Positions 34,898 through 47,950 of a stretch of DNA of 64,000 bases are shown here, piece by piece. Numbering within the stretch: the stretch's first letter is position 1; each line of letters begins with the position of its first letter. This DNA comes from Chrysogorgia sp. JL179-B06 (lineage: Eukaryota; Cnidaria; Anthozoa; Scleralcyonacea; Chrysogorgiidae): NCBI GenBank assembly GCA_035772405.1, contig JAYKKM010000379.1, positions 1,869,492 through 1,933,491 of the forward strand, in the 5' to 3' direction. The translations under genes were made by a program, and so were the position numbers. The notes under the pieces were generated by a model. It was not told where the DNA came from. It was given only the letters and a program-made list of their open reading frames with translations, and made no database searches.

Positions 34898-35584
34898 TTG
34901 TCCCTCAGTGTTGACGCATGAAATGTCAGTGTTCTGATTTGTTTGCCTAATTTGGGGTGTTTTCCAGTCAACAGCAAACCCCAGAATGAGGAACTAACAA
35001 TTAACATAAGTGGTACGTCCTCATTCGTATTCATCAGCACAAATGGTTCAATTGTCACTTGATTCTTGCACTTTCCACAGGCAATTGAATACAGCTCAAA
35101 AACAATATCAATTATGACCCAATCAAATGACGCAACAAGCGCTTATGAACAATTTTCACTAGTGATCTGTAAAAGATTGATTTTTATATACTAGGTAAAT
35201 ATTTTTAAGACATAAATTTTCCTCAAATGATTAAAATGAGGAAATTCGATCAAATCAGTGTAACCGGAGTTTCCAGTAAATATTGCATTATATACTATAA
35301 CTAACGATTACTGCTTTGGATCATGCTATATTTAGTGATCGCGAAGAGCACTCAAAGTGATATTACAATGTATATTGGTAGACACCATACAGGCAGCAAA
35401 AAAACAGCACGTAAAATGTTTCAAGTTAAACTTTTCAGTTAAATTTGCTGATATATCAAACGTATTGGGATATTTGGTCAGCTCATGTGTCACGGGTGCG
35501 AAATAGCAAGTTCCCGTCATCGAAAGCGCGCGTATATAATAGACAGACCCTAATAATTAATCCTAATTCGTTGCAGGTATATCA
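34898..35584. other. intergenic, nothing recognised
   Basis: No supported feature. Confidence 0.4.
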
Positions 35585-36999
35585 CAGTGAACTCTATAAG
35601 GACTAAAACGATAACTCCATTAACCTGCACGAAAAGATCGATTTACTCAAATTCACAACTACGCAAATATGGAGCAAATTTATTGAAATGTTGCATTTAC
35701 TATTAGGAGTAATTAAACATGGTAAATAACGCATTTACTTCATATTTACTCAAAATTGAGTAAATGTGGCATTTACCAATTAAGTTTACTTCTATGGTAA
35801 ATGTAATATTTCAATACATTTTCTGCTGTATGATTGGATGAACCCCAAATGACATGTAGGTATAAAATACGCGTGTTGATTAGCGTTTATAAAATAACAT
35901 GTATGCTACGCAGGCTCTGATTGGCCAATACCGCGTGTTTCGATCATGCCATCCAAACACGAAATTTCCCGCCAAAAATTTCCTTACGTTTTGCTGCTCG
36001 TTCTTTTATAAAAGAAATACCTAATGGTTTTTCCGTGTTTGGATACTGTGATACAAACACTTGGGAAGTTGCTCGACTTTCGAAAAGCTAAAAAACACTC
36101 GCCTATAGCGACTCGTGTTTTTCTACGCTTTTCTCCAGTCTCGCAACTTCCCGCGTGTTTGGATAACAGTATCCAAACACGGAACCATTAGGTAATTTCT
36201 TTAGTAATGCATGGAAGGGTAGTAGCAGGAAAAAATAGTAGGATGGCCGAACGGAACATTTTAAACTTTTTTAGAGCTAAGCTGTTTCACAGCTGTTGGT
36301 TTTTAAAAAGAGCTTTATTTGAGCATTCTTTTCAAGAATATCTAGCGATGAATGTGGCTTAATAAATAAAATATCTGTCAAACAAAAGGAAAATATGCGC
36401 CTATTTGAAAAGACAAGTTAACGGTTTCTCTTTTCTTTCTTGTCTTTTGAACTTTTGAAGACTTTTATGATAATATTTATTAAGATAAACTTCAAAACAC
36501 GAATTAAGGTTACTTTTTTGCGTGTGTTACAGCTAAATACAACATTTTACTACACGAAAAATAACTCAGTATACTGTACCTCCACGAAAATATAACAATA
36601 TAACATATGACAAATATAACATTGACAAATATTGTCAATGCTCTTCTGTTATTGTTCCTCTAAAATGTCTTTCAGTTTGAAAATGTGTCGATGTGAAACT
36701 AGGTGTTTATTAAGTTGTGACCTTGCATTATTTACATTCATTCGTGGGTTAATCATTCCTGTATTTCTTGCTTTTATAAATTACATACTGTGAACTGACA
36801 ATAAATCTAAACTTAAATGCGTTCTATGTTCATTTTTTACCTTAATGTTGTTTTTACAACCAATATTCCATCAAAATTAATTTCTCTATCACGCGGTCAA
36901 CTAAAAAGGACTGGGGCATACCTACATGTCATGAGCCTCCGTTGTTGGCTTTAAAATTCAACCCCGAAGTTATCGTTCCAGTCCTTATAGAGTTCACTG
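35585..36999. mobile_element. non-autonomous DNA transposon, 1415 bp, CAGTGAACTCTATAAGGACT ends
   Basis: Terminal inverted repeats of about 32 bp with two mismatches (CAGTGAACTCTATAAGGACT at both ends, then AACGATAACT). No transposase is visible. A second palindromic element lies inside at about 36020-36195 (CCGTGTTTGGATACTGTGAT against GTATCCAAACACGG). GGTATA occurs in both flanks but does not abut both ends cleanly, so the target duplication is unresolved. Confidence 0.75.
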
Positions 37000-38699
37000 G
37001 TATACCATCGATACATATACTTCGTTCTCAAAATTATCGAAAAACTGGGCGGAGTATTGCAGTAATAGACATGACACAGATATAACTCTGAAGCTGACAT
37101 GACGTGAAGCTGTTTGGACGTGCACTGAAGTGCTCAGCGAATTATTTCGCATTTCATTTTTTCCGGTACGATTTTGAACGGGATACTTCTCAAAGTGGTC
37201 GGTAAAGTGTTCTTCTATTGGAATCTGAGAAATTCCAAGTATCCTTTTCGCCATCTAAATAAAATTTAGTGAAATACTGGATTGCCTATACCGAGATTTT
37301 TAACGTTTGTTTTTCAAGCTCGCGCAAAAACGGTTGGTCTTCACACGCAAGCAAACGAAGCACGCTACGTATGTCTGACGACAGTGCGCGTGCTTCAATT
37401 TGATCTGTGCGCGTGCGTGCAGCAATTAACTTGGAATAAAACTCATCGAACTGTCAACTGTACTCGCTGTAGACACACGCGCCATGATTTTGCTCCGAAC
37501 AATCCACGTTATCCTTTTTTGTTTGGTTGGTTCTTATCGGGATTCGTCATACGGAGAAGAACCTAGTGGCCTTGTTACGTAATGATTAATAATAATTAAT
37601 AGTTTTTTGTTCATAGTGGTAATATATGTAGTAGGCTTTATCTTATAATGAAACTGTAATTAGTTAGTTAACTGTTATTAGTTTTATAAGTAACATTAAG
37701 AATATATTGTTGTAAGAGCATTGAGACTATTGTATAATGCTCCTAATACGTCTTTATTATTATTATAACAACAAGGCATTTAACTCCCTTGACAACAAAG
37801 ATACCTATTGTATCTTTTATCGATTCGCTAACCTATAATCTGTCCACTAGTTATATATTTAATCAAAATTTTGGAACCATGTGGATTGCCATATAAATAA
37901 CTTATATGAATTTGCGAATCCGTGAATTGTTAATGATATTCTAAATAATATCATTAATAACTCACGAAGAAAAGACAAAGGAAATCAGTGGCATTACGGT
38001 GGTTGTATATCTGATACAAAATTCGGCTGATTTACATAAACGTTTACGTCAATTTATTCAGCTAAAATGGCTTGAATCTTCAATATTGTCGATAAACATG
38101 AACATTTAGATGTACGAGTATCCATAGCCGAGTATCCTAAGCCATTTACAACATTCGCGTCCGTGTTGTATCGGATATACAATGAATCTCTCGCCTTCTG
38201 TTCGAGCTTGTATATTCGATACAACGCGACCGCTTATGTTGTTAATACTAATAGTACATAAAACTAACAAAGACACCACCCTATCTCTCAATAATAAAGA
38301 AGTCCGTAGCAAAAACTCTTTAGACGTGCTCGTCTCGTTTCAAATACAAATACATCAAAATACAAAGAAACTTAATCGGCAAAAAGGATTACAAATTCCG
38401 CCCTTGAGAAACATAGTTTCTAAATTGACCGCGAAATTGAATGGAACAATGCTTCTATTATTTCCTGCAATCACGTTGTTTCCATAGTTGCGAGTTGTGA
38501 ATCCGCAAGTCCGCGAGTCTGAGTTATGAGTCTGCGAGTTGCGAGTTGGCTTCCATGCCACCATGCATTTTGGATGCATCGACGCTTGATGCATCGGCAC
38601 TTGATGATTTTGTTTGACCTTTTTTCGAAATGATCTTTCGCTTGGGTCAGTGCCTTCTGTTCCACAATGTGTTCCCGTGGTTGAGCAGTATATATAGCT
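37000..38699. other. intergenic; LINE 3' end at 37640-37765
   Basis: At 37640-37765 the sequence TAAGAATATATTG, GAGCATTGAGACTATTGTA and a TTATTATTATTATAA tail repeat the LINE 3' end of 23880-23955. Elsewhere nothing is recognised. Around 38490-38545 a GCGAGTTGCGAGT-type low-complexity stretch occurs. Confidence 0.5.
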
Positions 38700-38990
38700 A
38701 TATGTTCTAAGGATTTATGGTGAAGGAACATTTCGAGTGTTGAAATATTTACATTTTAAGACCAAACCGTGACCTGCAGTTGCGAAAAATGCAACTTCAA
38801 GGCCTTCCGGCTGGAATTGAACCCGCAACCCTGCGATGCTAGTGCAGTGCTCTGACCACTGAGCTACGGAAGCCGTTGCCGAGAGCCTAGTCACGAGTTC
38901 TGTATATATAGTGGTGGTAATACCGGTATAAGATTCTGCGTATATTACAGGGTATATTACAGGTATGCCAAATATTACCTGTAATATATA
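38700..38990 (-). mobile_element. tRNA-Ala-like SINE, best preserved copy
   Basis: The tRNA-like head occupies 38874-38801 on the minus strand: GGCTTCCG start, A box TAGCTCAGTGGTCAGAGC, anticodon position AGC in CTAGCAT, B box GGTTCAATTCC, and a GGAAGGCC end. The body (TGCATTTTTCGCAACTGC ... TTCCTTCACCATAAATCC) follows to 38700. Upstream, 38880-38985 is the TCTCGGCAACGGCT-side flank that also precedes the copy at 5032. Confidence 0.8.
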
Positions 38991-39939
38991 GCTATGCCTA
39001 TAGTTTGGTTTCCATAAAGCCTTTCTCATCACTCCTTGTTTTCTTTGCGCGGTTCGACATGCGACAAAATACCTTGAACAATTGTATGTCAAAAAAAGTT
39101 GCGAGTTGCGAGTCTGATATGGACGGCCTTGAATTAGGTCCAAAGTAGGATTTCAGTACGGTAACGATTTCATAGATTTTTTAGAGCTGGCGATCCCACA
39201 ATCCTTTGTAAACCGCGCGAGGACTGGCAACTACATCACAGTTGTCGTCGTCGCCATACTGTCAACACAACACACAATTGAACGATCCAAAATTCGGCGA
39301 TCGATAGCAAAATAATGAAAATGTAACGCACATACTTTATTATGGACTGAATTTTTCTAGGGTCAGAATTTTCCCATGCATGGGAGGGCCGACAATTTGG
39401 TTACGCCTGTGCGCTATATACATACTGTGCTATGATATGAGGTCAAAGACTTGGTTACTATTTTTGCATAGATGTTTATACGGAAAATCAGTATAACATT
39501 AATTTATATCGCTACCTCAATAAATCTCCAAAGAACAATATTAGATGCTCTCGTTAATTTAACTCAGTCAACCAAAACATGTCCAGAGCAGTGTTCTTAT
39601 CAGAACATCCATTCCCAAATAATTTGAAACATTCGATGTTGATATATACTCCACCTGGCGCTCAATTTGTTTGAACTTGTGGTTCAGTAAGAAACATTGA
39701 ATCGTCTAGTTTTAGAATCTGTTGTAACGTTAATCTGTTTTAACTAGATATGTAGTGTAAGCATGTGTTATGCAATTGTAAATACAGTCATGTAATTAAG
39801 TATTTTAATGTATATTTGTATATTATGGCGAAGACACCTCGACTACGACATCACCCTGTCGAAAACTAGTATATCAAATCAAACCATTTTTCGCATAATT
39901 GGTCTCTTTGCCAGAAGCCCCCCGAGTCCCGAGACATAA
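38991..39939. other. intergenic, nothing recognised
   Basis: No gene or repeat is supported. Confidence 0.4.
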
Positions 39940-39984
39940 CCCAGCGGGCACACGACGTTGTTTCGACGTCGATTTTCGGTCGAA

Positions 39985-40835
39985 ATCGGGTCGCGACGTC
40001 GATCAACCACATATCGACGTCGATACAACGTCGCTTTGTCGACGTGTTATCGACGTCGGAAACAGACGTTGTTTCGACGTTGAATCGACGTCTATATCGA
40101 GTCGTTGAATTTCACGTCGGTTTACTACCAAACATCGACGTTGATTCAACGTCTGCTTTTCGACGTGTTATCGACGTCGGAAACAGACGTTGTTTCGACG
40201 TTGAATCGACGTCGTTAAATCACGTCGCTTCACGACCAAACATCGACGTTGTTTCGACGTCTTCTTTTCGACGTGTTATCGACGTCGGAAACAGACGTTG
40301 TATCAACGTTGAATTGACGTTGATATCGAGTCGTTATATCACGTCGGTTCACGACCAAACATCGACGTTGTTTCGACGTCTACTTTTCGACGTTTTATCG
40401 ACGTCGGAAACAGACGTTGTTTCAACGTTGAATTGACGTCGATATCGAGTCGTTATATAACGTCGGTTCACGACCAAACATCGACGTTGTTTCGACGTCT
40501 GCTTTTCGACGTTTTATCGACGTCGGAAAAAGACGTTGTTTCGACGTTGAATTGACGTCGATATCATTGAGTCGTTATATCACGTCGGTTCACGACCAAA
40601 CATCGACGTTGTTTCAACGTCTGCTTTTCGACGTTTTATCGACGTCGGAAACAGACGTTGTTTCAACGTTGAATTGACGTCGATATCGAGTCGTTATATC
40701 ACGTCGCTTCACGACCAAACATCGACGTTGTTTCGACGTCTGCTTTTCGACGTTTTATCGACGTCGGAAACAGACGTTGTTTCGACGTTGAATTGACGTC
40801 GATATTGTATCGTCGAATCTCTCCTCACTTAACGA
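39985..40835. repeat. satellite block, about 119-bp unit, six to seven copies
   Basis: The marker CATCGACGTTG starts units at about 40132, 40240, 40359, 40478, 40600 and 40719, so the period is about 108-122 bp. Each unit contains many ACGTCG and CGACGT steps, giving dense short inverted repeats and many CpG sites in AT-rich surroundings. Confidence 0.85.
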
Positions 40836-41828
40836 CCAAGCATTGGCCAAGCAAGTTACTTATATAATTGGTGATAAAATATTTTCGTTTCGACATCATG
40901 TATTGTCCATCAAAAAATAGTCCCAGACGAGTCAAAATGCTAAGTTTCTTACTTTATTTTGTATGTATAAAAGCAACCTACTATATATCAACTCGGACAT
41001 GCGATGCAGCGACAGGAAAAAAGCCAGTAATGACGGAAAGATATTCAGGCCAGGGTACCTGCAGACTATACTGTAACTGTAGTTGGATTTGAAGTATCCT
41101 TCGGTTCGAAGACTTTGTCGGCGATCAGGGACAAGGATTCACAAGGACTATGCTTCAAGAACCCATTTGTTTTTGAAGAAACCTGTCTTCCTGTCCACAA
41201 TAATTTTTGGCCTAAGGTTTACGTTCATGCTGCTGTCGACTATAGCCACCGCTTTTAAGTCTGAATGCCGTACTTATTGGCTTTTTTACCTTCTTTGTAA
41301 ATCGTATCATTGCCTTTTTTACTTTCTTTGTGAATCGTCGAGTACTGTACAAGTTATTAAACATATATTTTATGTCTAGTTGAGAAAAGTTTTGTTCTGT
41401 TCTTAACTTGTAATACTGCAGTCTGCATGCTCAACAAATTTGTAAATCTTCGAAATCAGATTGTTTAAAATTGATTACAAGTAATATACAATATTATATA
41501 ATATTAAAACTTAGCCGGTTAAAAATTTGAAAACGAAAATAATAGCCATCACAGTTCGTAAGTGCCTTTGCTAATTCATTATATACGATAAATATTACTA
41601 TATATTTAAGATGGGTGGGTTAGAGCAGCGGGTTAGTCGCGGAACCTTAGGTTAAGTTAAGTTAAGTTAAGTTAAGCAAGCGCGGGTGGTAGGTACAGGT
41701 CACCGGTTGGTCTTCCGAAGTGGGAATCTCACTCCTAAACACCTAGGGATATGGTTGTTAGTCATGGGTTAGTTTTTCTCAAAAAAACGGGGGTAATTTT
41801 TACTCCGAAAAACGGACGGTTGTGACTC

Positions 41829-42170
41829 CAATAACTGAAATTGACGTTGAATCGACGTCGATTTCACGTCGTTCAACGACGTTGTTTCAACGTCGTGAAA
41901 ACAACGTCGATCCAATTTGCGTTTTCAACCTTTTTTCAACGTCAAATCGACGTCGAAGAACGACGTCGTTTCAACGTCGCGAAATTGACGTTGAATCGAC
42001 GTCGAATTGACGTTGAATCGACGTTGAATCGACGTCGATTTCACGTCGTTCAACGACGTTGTTTCGACGTCGTGAAAACAACGTCGATCCAATTTGCGTT
42101 TTCAACCTTTTTTCAACGTCGAATCGACGTCGAAGAGCGACGTCGTTTCAACGTTGAATCGACGTCTTTT
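41829..42170. repeat. satellite block 2, about 178-bp unit, two copies
   Basis: GACGTTGAATCGACGTCGAT starts at about 41842 and again near 42020. Units share CCAATTTGCGTTTTCAACC. Composition resembles the first block but the period is different. Confidence 0.75.
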
Positions 42171-42181
42171 TGCCCGCTGGG

Positions 42182-42562
42182 AAGTTAGCATGTAGAGAAA
42201 ACCCAAGTATATGGAAATTGCTGTTCATATAATCCAACATAAACAGCATGGTGTATCATATGTGATGTCGGTCAGCCAATATAGTTGATCTCGTAGTCGA
42301 GTGGGTTCAGTTATGCGTTATACGTATAATGATTATACGTTATAGTAAAACTAAAATTCTTCAACTTTAAGTAGAAAACTGACAATTTATGTAGCAAATA
42401 TATAGGAGGGTATTTGGATTGCCGCATGCTAGCTTTGACGTTAGAGCCAATAGAGATTAGATAAATATTTTGGATTCATAGTTTCAAAATTTAGCTATTC
42501 AATAAAATAATGAGGTAATCGAGACAACGCGAAGTCATTGCACACTAATTCAACAGCGAACT
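42182..42562. other. intergenic, nothing recognised
   Basis: No supported feature between the satellite element and the duplicated block. Confidence 0.4.
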
Positions 42563-44119
42563 ACAAAGAAAGTTTCGCTCTGAACTTTAAACACACAATT
42601 TTAGATAAAATTCACTGCTGAATCAATGTGCAATGTTTTTCCGTGCCCCTGCTTTGACGTGGGGTAAATTCTTCTCAACAGATTCCAAAGATCACAAAAT
42701 AAAATGTAATTAAAATCCCCAAACCCCGGTCCTTGTTTATAAGAGCAATAGATTCCGGAGTAGTTTTTTCGTGTAAAATTCAATTAATTATTCTTTTAAA
42801 TCTTAGAGTTACACTGTATATAGTGAACGATACATTCTAACGATAATAATTTTCGATGCTTTCTCTTGCACAAGTGAGTTCAATTATATGACGTGTCACT
42901 GAGTTATATTGTGAAAAACAATGTCAATGAGGAACACACTAAAAGACAAAAACGACAAATTTTACCTTCTTATGCTTGTTTGCCACGTTCGTTGTTGTTC
43001 AAACCTTCGTTCTTTGTACTGATATATTGACTTTATATTGAGTGGAAATGTAGTCGGAGAAAATGTTTAGGTGCAGCATGGAATCGAGCCATAAACAACT
43101 GGTGACAGGACTCTTCAAAACTATTTTAAATAGCTAGACCTTTGTTGTTAATTGTGCTTCTCAAACTGTGCTCAACTACTTATGACGTCAACAAGAACAA
43201 TAAACAATATACAATAGCCTGTTCGAGGGTATTATTAATGACCCTGATAAAAAAAACTGCATGGACGTTTGCCAAATATAAACAATTCCACTGCCAACTA
43301 CTAGCTTAAGAAAGAAAAGAAGATTCGGCGTTCTTGTTTGTAAGACCAATAGATTCCAGAATTAGATTTTATACGAATGCCCGCTTCCAGGAAACGCCTA
43401 TCCGCGGAGTTTGGGGATTTCAAACATTATTTTGTGCTCCTTGGAATCTCTTTTGAATCGCAAGAATTGTAAAATATCTTGTCGTGCGAAAATTTCATCT
43501 TCATACCTTTTACATGCACTGCTAAAGTGATTTACTATTCACAGGAAATGACGTCGAAGTGATACGTCAAAGAATTTAACTCACTATGCAAGCGAAAGCC
43601 TCATTATTTTCGTTAGACTCAAAAATCATAGCCTTATCTTCATGTAAAACAGCTGAGGAAGTGAATCATTTTTAGTCCCAAAGCCAAGACTAGAGTAATC
43701 ATGCATGCGAATGCATCGTTCACTATATATATAAAAACTCTAAAATCTGAAATACAATTAAACTAAAGAATAATGAATTGAATTATACACGAAAAAACTA
43801 CTCTGGAATCTATTGCTGTTACAAACAAGGAACGACGTTTGGGGATTTTACATATTTGTGATCTTTGGAATCTCTTGAGAAGAATTGTAAAATATCTGCT
43901 CGTGCGAAAATTTCATCTTCAATTCACAGGAAATGACGTCAAAGCAAGGACACGCAAAAACATTGCACGTGCATTGATTCAGCAGTGAAATACAATGAAA
44001 ATTTGGTAATTGAGTGAATTTTATCCAAACAGGTGTGTGATGAAATTTTCGAACGACAAGATATACTATTACATTTCTATTATTACATACGAATATGTAA
44101 AATTTCCAAACCCCGGATA

Positions 44120-44580
44120 GGCATTCTAACAACAAACGTAATCTATAAATCTGTAGTAACGCACAATCTAAAGAATACGTTGGAATGACCACAATATGAA
44201 TTTAAACAGCACTACAGGATTCATCAAAAATCTTTCCTGGACGATAAATACAAAAACAAAACTGAACTTTCAAAATACGCCTGGAGCCTAAAAAAGAACA
44301 AACGCAATCTCGATTTGCGCTGTCAATATTTGGTCATGCTCCAGCATACCAACGTTGGGCAATACAAGACAATCTTTATCTCGAAGAAAAGCTTCACCGA
44401 GTAAAGGCCGACAAAGGTCGACAAAGAAATTATTTTAAACGGAAAAGCCGAGATAGTATCGTATCGTAATGCCGCCACGAAAATAAATTTCATGCGAACA
44501 ACCAAAACCACGAGTAGAAGAGAGCGACTCGTCATCAACATTCATTCTCATCTATGAGACTATGACGTTACATATCCTAT
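44120..44580 (+). pseudogene. GIY-YIG nuclease domain remnant, Penelope-like, copy 1
   Basis: The reading passes through NVIYKS-like, KEYVGMT, FKQHYRIHQKSF and the helix-rich ELSKYAWSLKKNKRNLDLR, then a decayed tail with NAATKINF. This order matches the GIY-YIG endonuclease domain carried by Penelope-like elements and some related retroelements. Frameshifts occur before KEYVGMT and, in this copy, at ACAATATG, so it is dead. Confidence 0.65.
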
Positions 44581-44829
44581 GAAAGGAATATTCGCGAATC
44601 GTGTCTATTATTGTAGTTGCCCGCTGATCGTGTAAAGGAGTAGCGACAATAAAGTTTTTAAGTTTAATATATATATATATATTATATACAGTATATATAA
44701 ATATATGTATAGTTTTGCTCAGTTAAAATATTATTATGGCCGAAACATAGGCGTATATAATTATAAAAGATAAAAAATTTGCAAACTGTCAAGATAAAAA
44801 ACTATATTAGCATAAGTGATTTATACATA

Positions 44830-45199
44830 GATGGAACGGCATGTTGAAAAACATGGACTGATAAAACATGGACTGGACTGGACTGGACTGATAAAACATG
44901 GACTGATAAAACATGGACTGATAAAACATGGACTGGTAAAACATGGACTGATAAAACATGGACTGATAAAACATGGACTGGTAAAACATGGAGGGTTAGG
45001 ATCTTTGTTGTTTTGGGGTTAGCGATTATTTGTTAATGTATAGACATCATATATGAGATGTCTACATTAACAAATAATCGCTAACCCCAAAACAACAAAG
45101 ATCCTAACCCGCCATGTTTTACCATGTCCATGTTTTATCAGTCCATATATTTCATCAGTCCATGTTTTATCAGTCCATGTTTTACAACATGCCAGATGG
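44830..45199. repeat. 370-bp palindrome with ACATGGACTGATAAA tandem arms, copy 1
   Basis: The left arm holds about nine ACATGGACTGATAAA units (15 bp) and the right arm holds their complement. The centre carries GGTTAGGATCTTTGTTGTTT and its complement around a short ATGTAGAC loop. The outermost bases GATGGAACGGCATGTTG and CAACATGCCAGATGG also pair. Confidence 0.85.
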
Positions 45200-45685
45200 A
45201 ACTTGGTTATGTTCATTTCCTGCTTTTGTGGCCAGCGATTAAATGCCACGCTTCAAGAAAGGTTCTCTTTTGTCAATTATATCTCTGAGAATTCGAACGA
45301 ATGGTGTTCATTGTTTGCGTGTTAGGCCCACTTTGAAATTCCGGTCATTTATTAAATAAGCTTTAAAGTTTTAATGTTCTTTTGATCTCGTCTTAGGAAA
45401 TCCTTTGTTTGCCCAAAGTTAACGAAATCACAGTCTTTACAAGGTAATTTATATACGATTCCCGTTCTTTGGTCTTTTGCCTCTTTTGTCCTTAGGGTTG
45501 TTGAAAATCTGAGATACTAGTATACTAACACCTGGCTTGTACGCTACTTTGATCCCCTCACTTCTTAGGATCCTAGCTAACTTTTTCGACACTCCATGGT
45601 GTATGGTAATTTCGTATAGAACTCATTGCATTAATTTGTCTTGACGATTGCAACTAGTGTATTTAGAAAACTGACCAATAGGATA
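45190..45685 (-). pseudogene. Penelope-like element 3' part (GIY-YIG domain), copy 1
   Basis: On the minus strand the sequence encodes a NRIYKLPCKDCDFVNFGQT block (GIY-YIG start), a decayed middle and the C-terminal FLEAWHLIAGTKAGNEHNQVP. Stops interrupt it. It is cut at the duplication junction, whereas copy 2 continues into reverse-transcriptase sequence. Confidence 0.65.
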
Positions 45686-47239
45686 ACAAAGAAAGTTTCG
45701 CTCTGAACTTTAAACACACAATTTTAGATAAAATTCACTGCTGAATCAATGTGCAATGTTTTTCCGTGTCCCTGCTTTGACGTGGGGTAAATTCTTCTCA
45801 ACAGATTCCAAAGATCACAAAAAAAAATGTAATTAAAATCCCCAAACCCCGGTCCTTGTTTATAAGAGCAATATATTCCGGAGTAGTTTTTTCGTGTAAA
45901 ATTCAATTAATTATTCTTTTAAATCTTAGAGTTACACTGTATATAGTGAACGATACATTCTAACGATAATAATTTTCGATGCTTTCTCTTGCACAAGTGA
46001 GTTCAATTATTTGACGTATCACTGAGTTATATTGTGAAAAACAATGTCAATGAGGAACACACTAAAAGACAAGAACGACAAATTTTACCTTCTTATGCTT
46101 GTTTGCCACGTTCGTTGTTGTTCAAACCTTCGTTCTTTGTACTGATATATTGACTTTATATTGAGTGGAAATGTAGTCGGAGAAAATGTTTAGGTGCAGC
46201 ATGGAATCGAGCCATAAACAACTGGTGACAGGACTCTTCAAAACTATTTTAAATAGCTAGACCTTTGTTGTTAATTGTGCTTCTCAAACTGTGCTCAACT
46301 ACTTATGACGTCAACAAGAACAATAAACAATATACAATAGCCTGTTCGAGGGTATTATTAATGACCCTGATAAAAAAACTGCATGGACGTTTGCCAAATA
46401 TAACAATTCCACTGCCAACTACTAGCTTAAGAAAGAAAAGAAGATTCGGCGTTCTTGTTTGTAAGACCAATAGATTCCAGAATTAGATTTTATACGAATG
46501 CCCGCTTCCAGGAAACGCCTATCCGCGGAGTTTGGGGATTTCAAACATTATTTTGTGCTCCTTGGAATCTCTTTTGAATCGCAAGAATTGTAAAATATCT
46601 TGTCGTGCGAAAATTTCATCTTCATACCTTTTACATGCACTGCTAAAGTGATTTACTATTCACAGGAAATGACGTCGAAGTGATACGTCAAAGAATTTAA
46701 CTCACTATGCAAGCGAAAGCCTCATTATTTTCGTTAGACTCAAAAATCATAGCCTTATCTTCATGTAAAACAGCTGAGGAAGTGAATCATTTTTAGTCCC
46801 AAAGCCAAGACTAGAGTAATCATGCATGCGAATGCATCGTTCACTATATATATAAAAACTCTAAAATCTGAAATACAATTAAACTAAGAATAATGAATTG
46901 AATTATACACGAAAAAACTACTCTGGAATCTATTGCTGTTACAAACAAGGAACGACGTTTGGGGATTTTACATATTTGTGATCTTTGGAATCTCTTGAGA
47001 AGAATTGTAAAATATCTGCTCGTGCGAAAATTTCATCTTCAATTCACAGGAAATGACGTCAAAGCAAGGACACGCAAAAACATTGCACGTGCATTGATTC
47101 AGCAGTGAAATACAATGAAAATTTGGTAATTGAGTGAATTTTATCCAAACAGGTGTGTGATGAAATTTTCGAACGACAAGATATACTATTACATTTCTAT
47201 TATTACATACGAATATGTAAAATTTCCAAACCCCGGATA

Positions 47240-47700
47240 GGCATTCTAACAACAAACGTAATCTATAAATCTGTAGTAACGCACAATCTAAAGAATACGT
47301 TGGAATGACCACAAATGAATTTAAACAGCACTACAGGATTCATCAAAAATCTTTCCTGGACGATAAATACAAAAACAAAACTGAACTTTCAAAATACGCC
47401 TGGAGCCTAAAAAAGAACAAACGCAATCTCGATTTGCGCTGTCAATATTTGGTCATGCTCCAGCATACCAACGTTGGGCAATACAAGACAATCTTTATCT
47501 CGAAGAAAAGCTTCACCGAGTAAAGGCCGACAAAGGTCGACAAAGAAATTATTTTAAACGGAAAAAGCCGAGATAGTATCGTATCGTAATGCCGCCACGA
47601 AAATAAATTTCATGCGAACAACCAAAACCACGAGTAGAAGAGAGCGACTCGTCATCAACATTCATTCTCATCTATGAGACTATGACGTTACATATCCTAT
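47240..47700 (+). pseudogene. GIY-YIG nuclease domain remnant, Penelope-like, copy 2
   Basis: Same remnant as 44120-44580 but with the frame at ACAAATGAATTT intact, so TTNEFKQHYRIHQKSF follows KEYVGMT directly. It still carries a frameshift upstream and a stop after SKKSFTE. Confidence 0.65.
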
Positions 47701-47950
47701 GAAAGGAATATTCGCGAATCGTGTCTAATTATTGTAGTTGCCCGCTGATCGTGTAAAGGAGTAGCGACAATAAAGTTTTTAAGTTTAATATATATATATA
47801 TATTATATACAGTATATATAAATATATGTATAGTTTTGCTCAGTTAAAATATTATTATGGCCGAAACATAGGCGTATATAATTATAAAAGATAAAAAATT
47901 TGCAAACTGTCAAGATAAAAAACTATATTAGCATAAGTGATTTATACATA

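Larger units (their letters stand above)
39940..42181. mobile_element. 2.24-kb element with CCCAGCGGGCA inverted ends and TCGACGT satellite
   Basis: CCCAGCGGGCA (39940-39950) and TGCCCGCTGGG (42171-42181) are perfect 11-bp inverted ends. Directly inside both lie blocks of GACGT/ACGTC-rich repeats: 39955-40835 and 41829-42170. The 1-kb centre (40836-41828) has no recognisable transposase; a TTAAG tandem run lies at 41650-41677. It is probably a non-autonomous DNA transposon with internal satellite. Confidence 0.7.
42563..45687. repeat. 3.1-kb segmental tandem duplication, copy 1
   Basis: From ACAAAGAAAGTTTCGC to AACTGACCAATAGGATAAC, repeated head to tail at 45688-48801. The two copies differ by only a few substitutions and small indels, so the duplication is recent or an assembly effect. 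The unit contains an inverted repeat (about 42608-42850 against 43720-44000), a Penelope-type GIY-YIG remnant on the plus strand, a short TA tract, a palindrome, and a second GIY-YIG remnant on the minus strand. The interior 43180-43720 has no recognised protein. Confidence 0.9.

Noticed and set aside
39985..40835. CRISPR array
   Set aside because: The 119-bp units are adjacent satellite copies without unique spacers, in an animal genome.
42601..44192. Small proteins encoded in the duplicated unit (60- and 114-residue frames)
   Set aside because: They are conserved only because the DNA was recently duplicated; they lie in an inverted repeat and have no domain.
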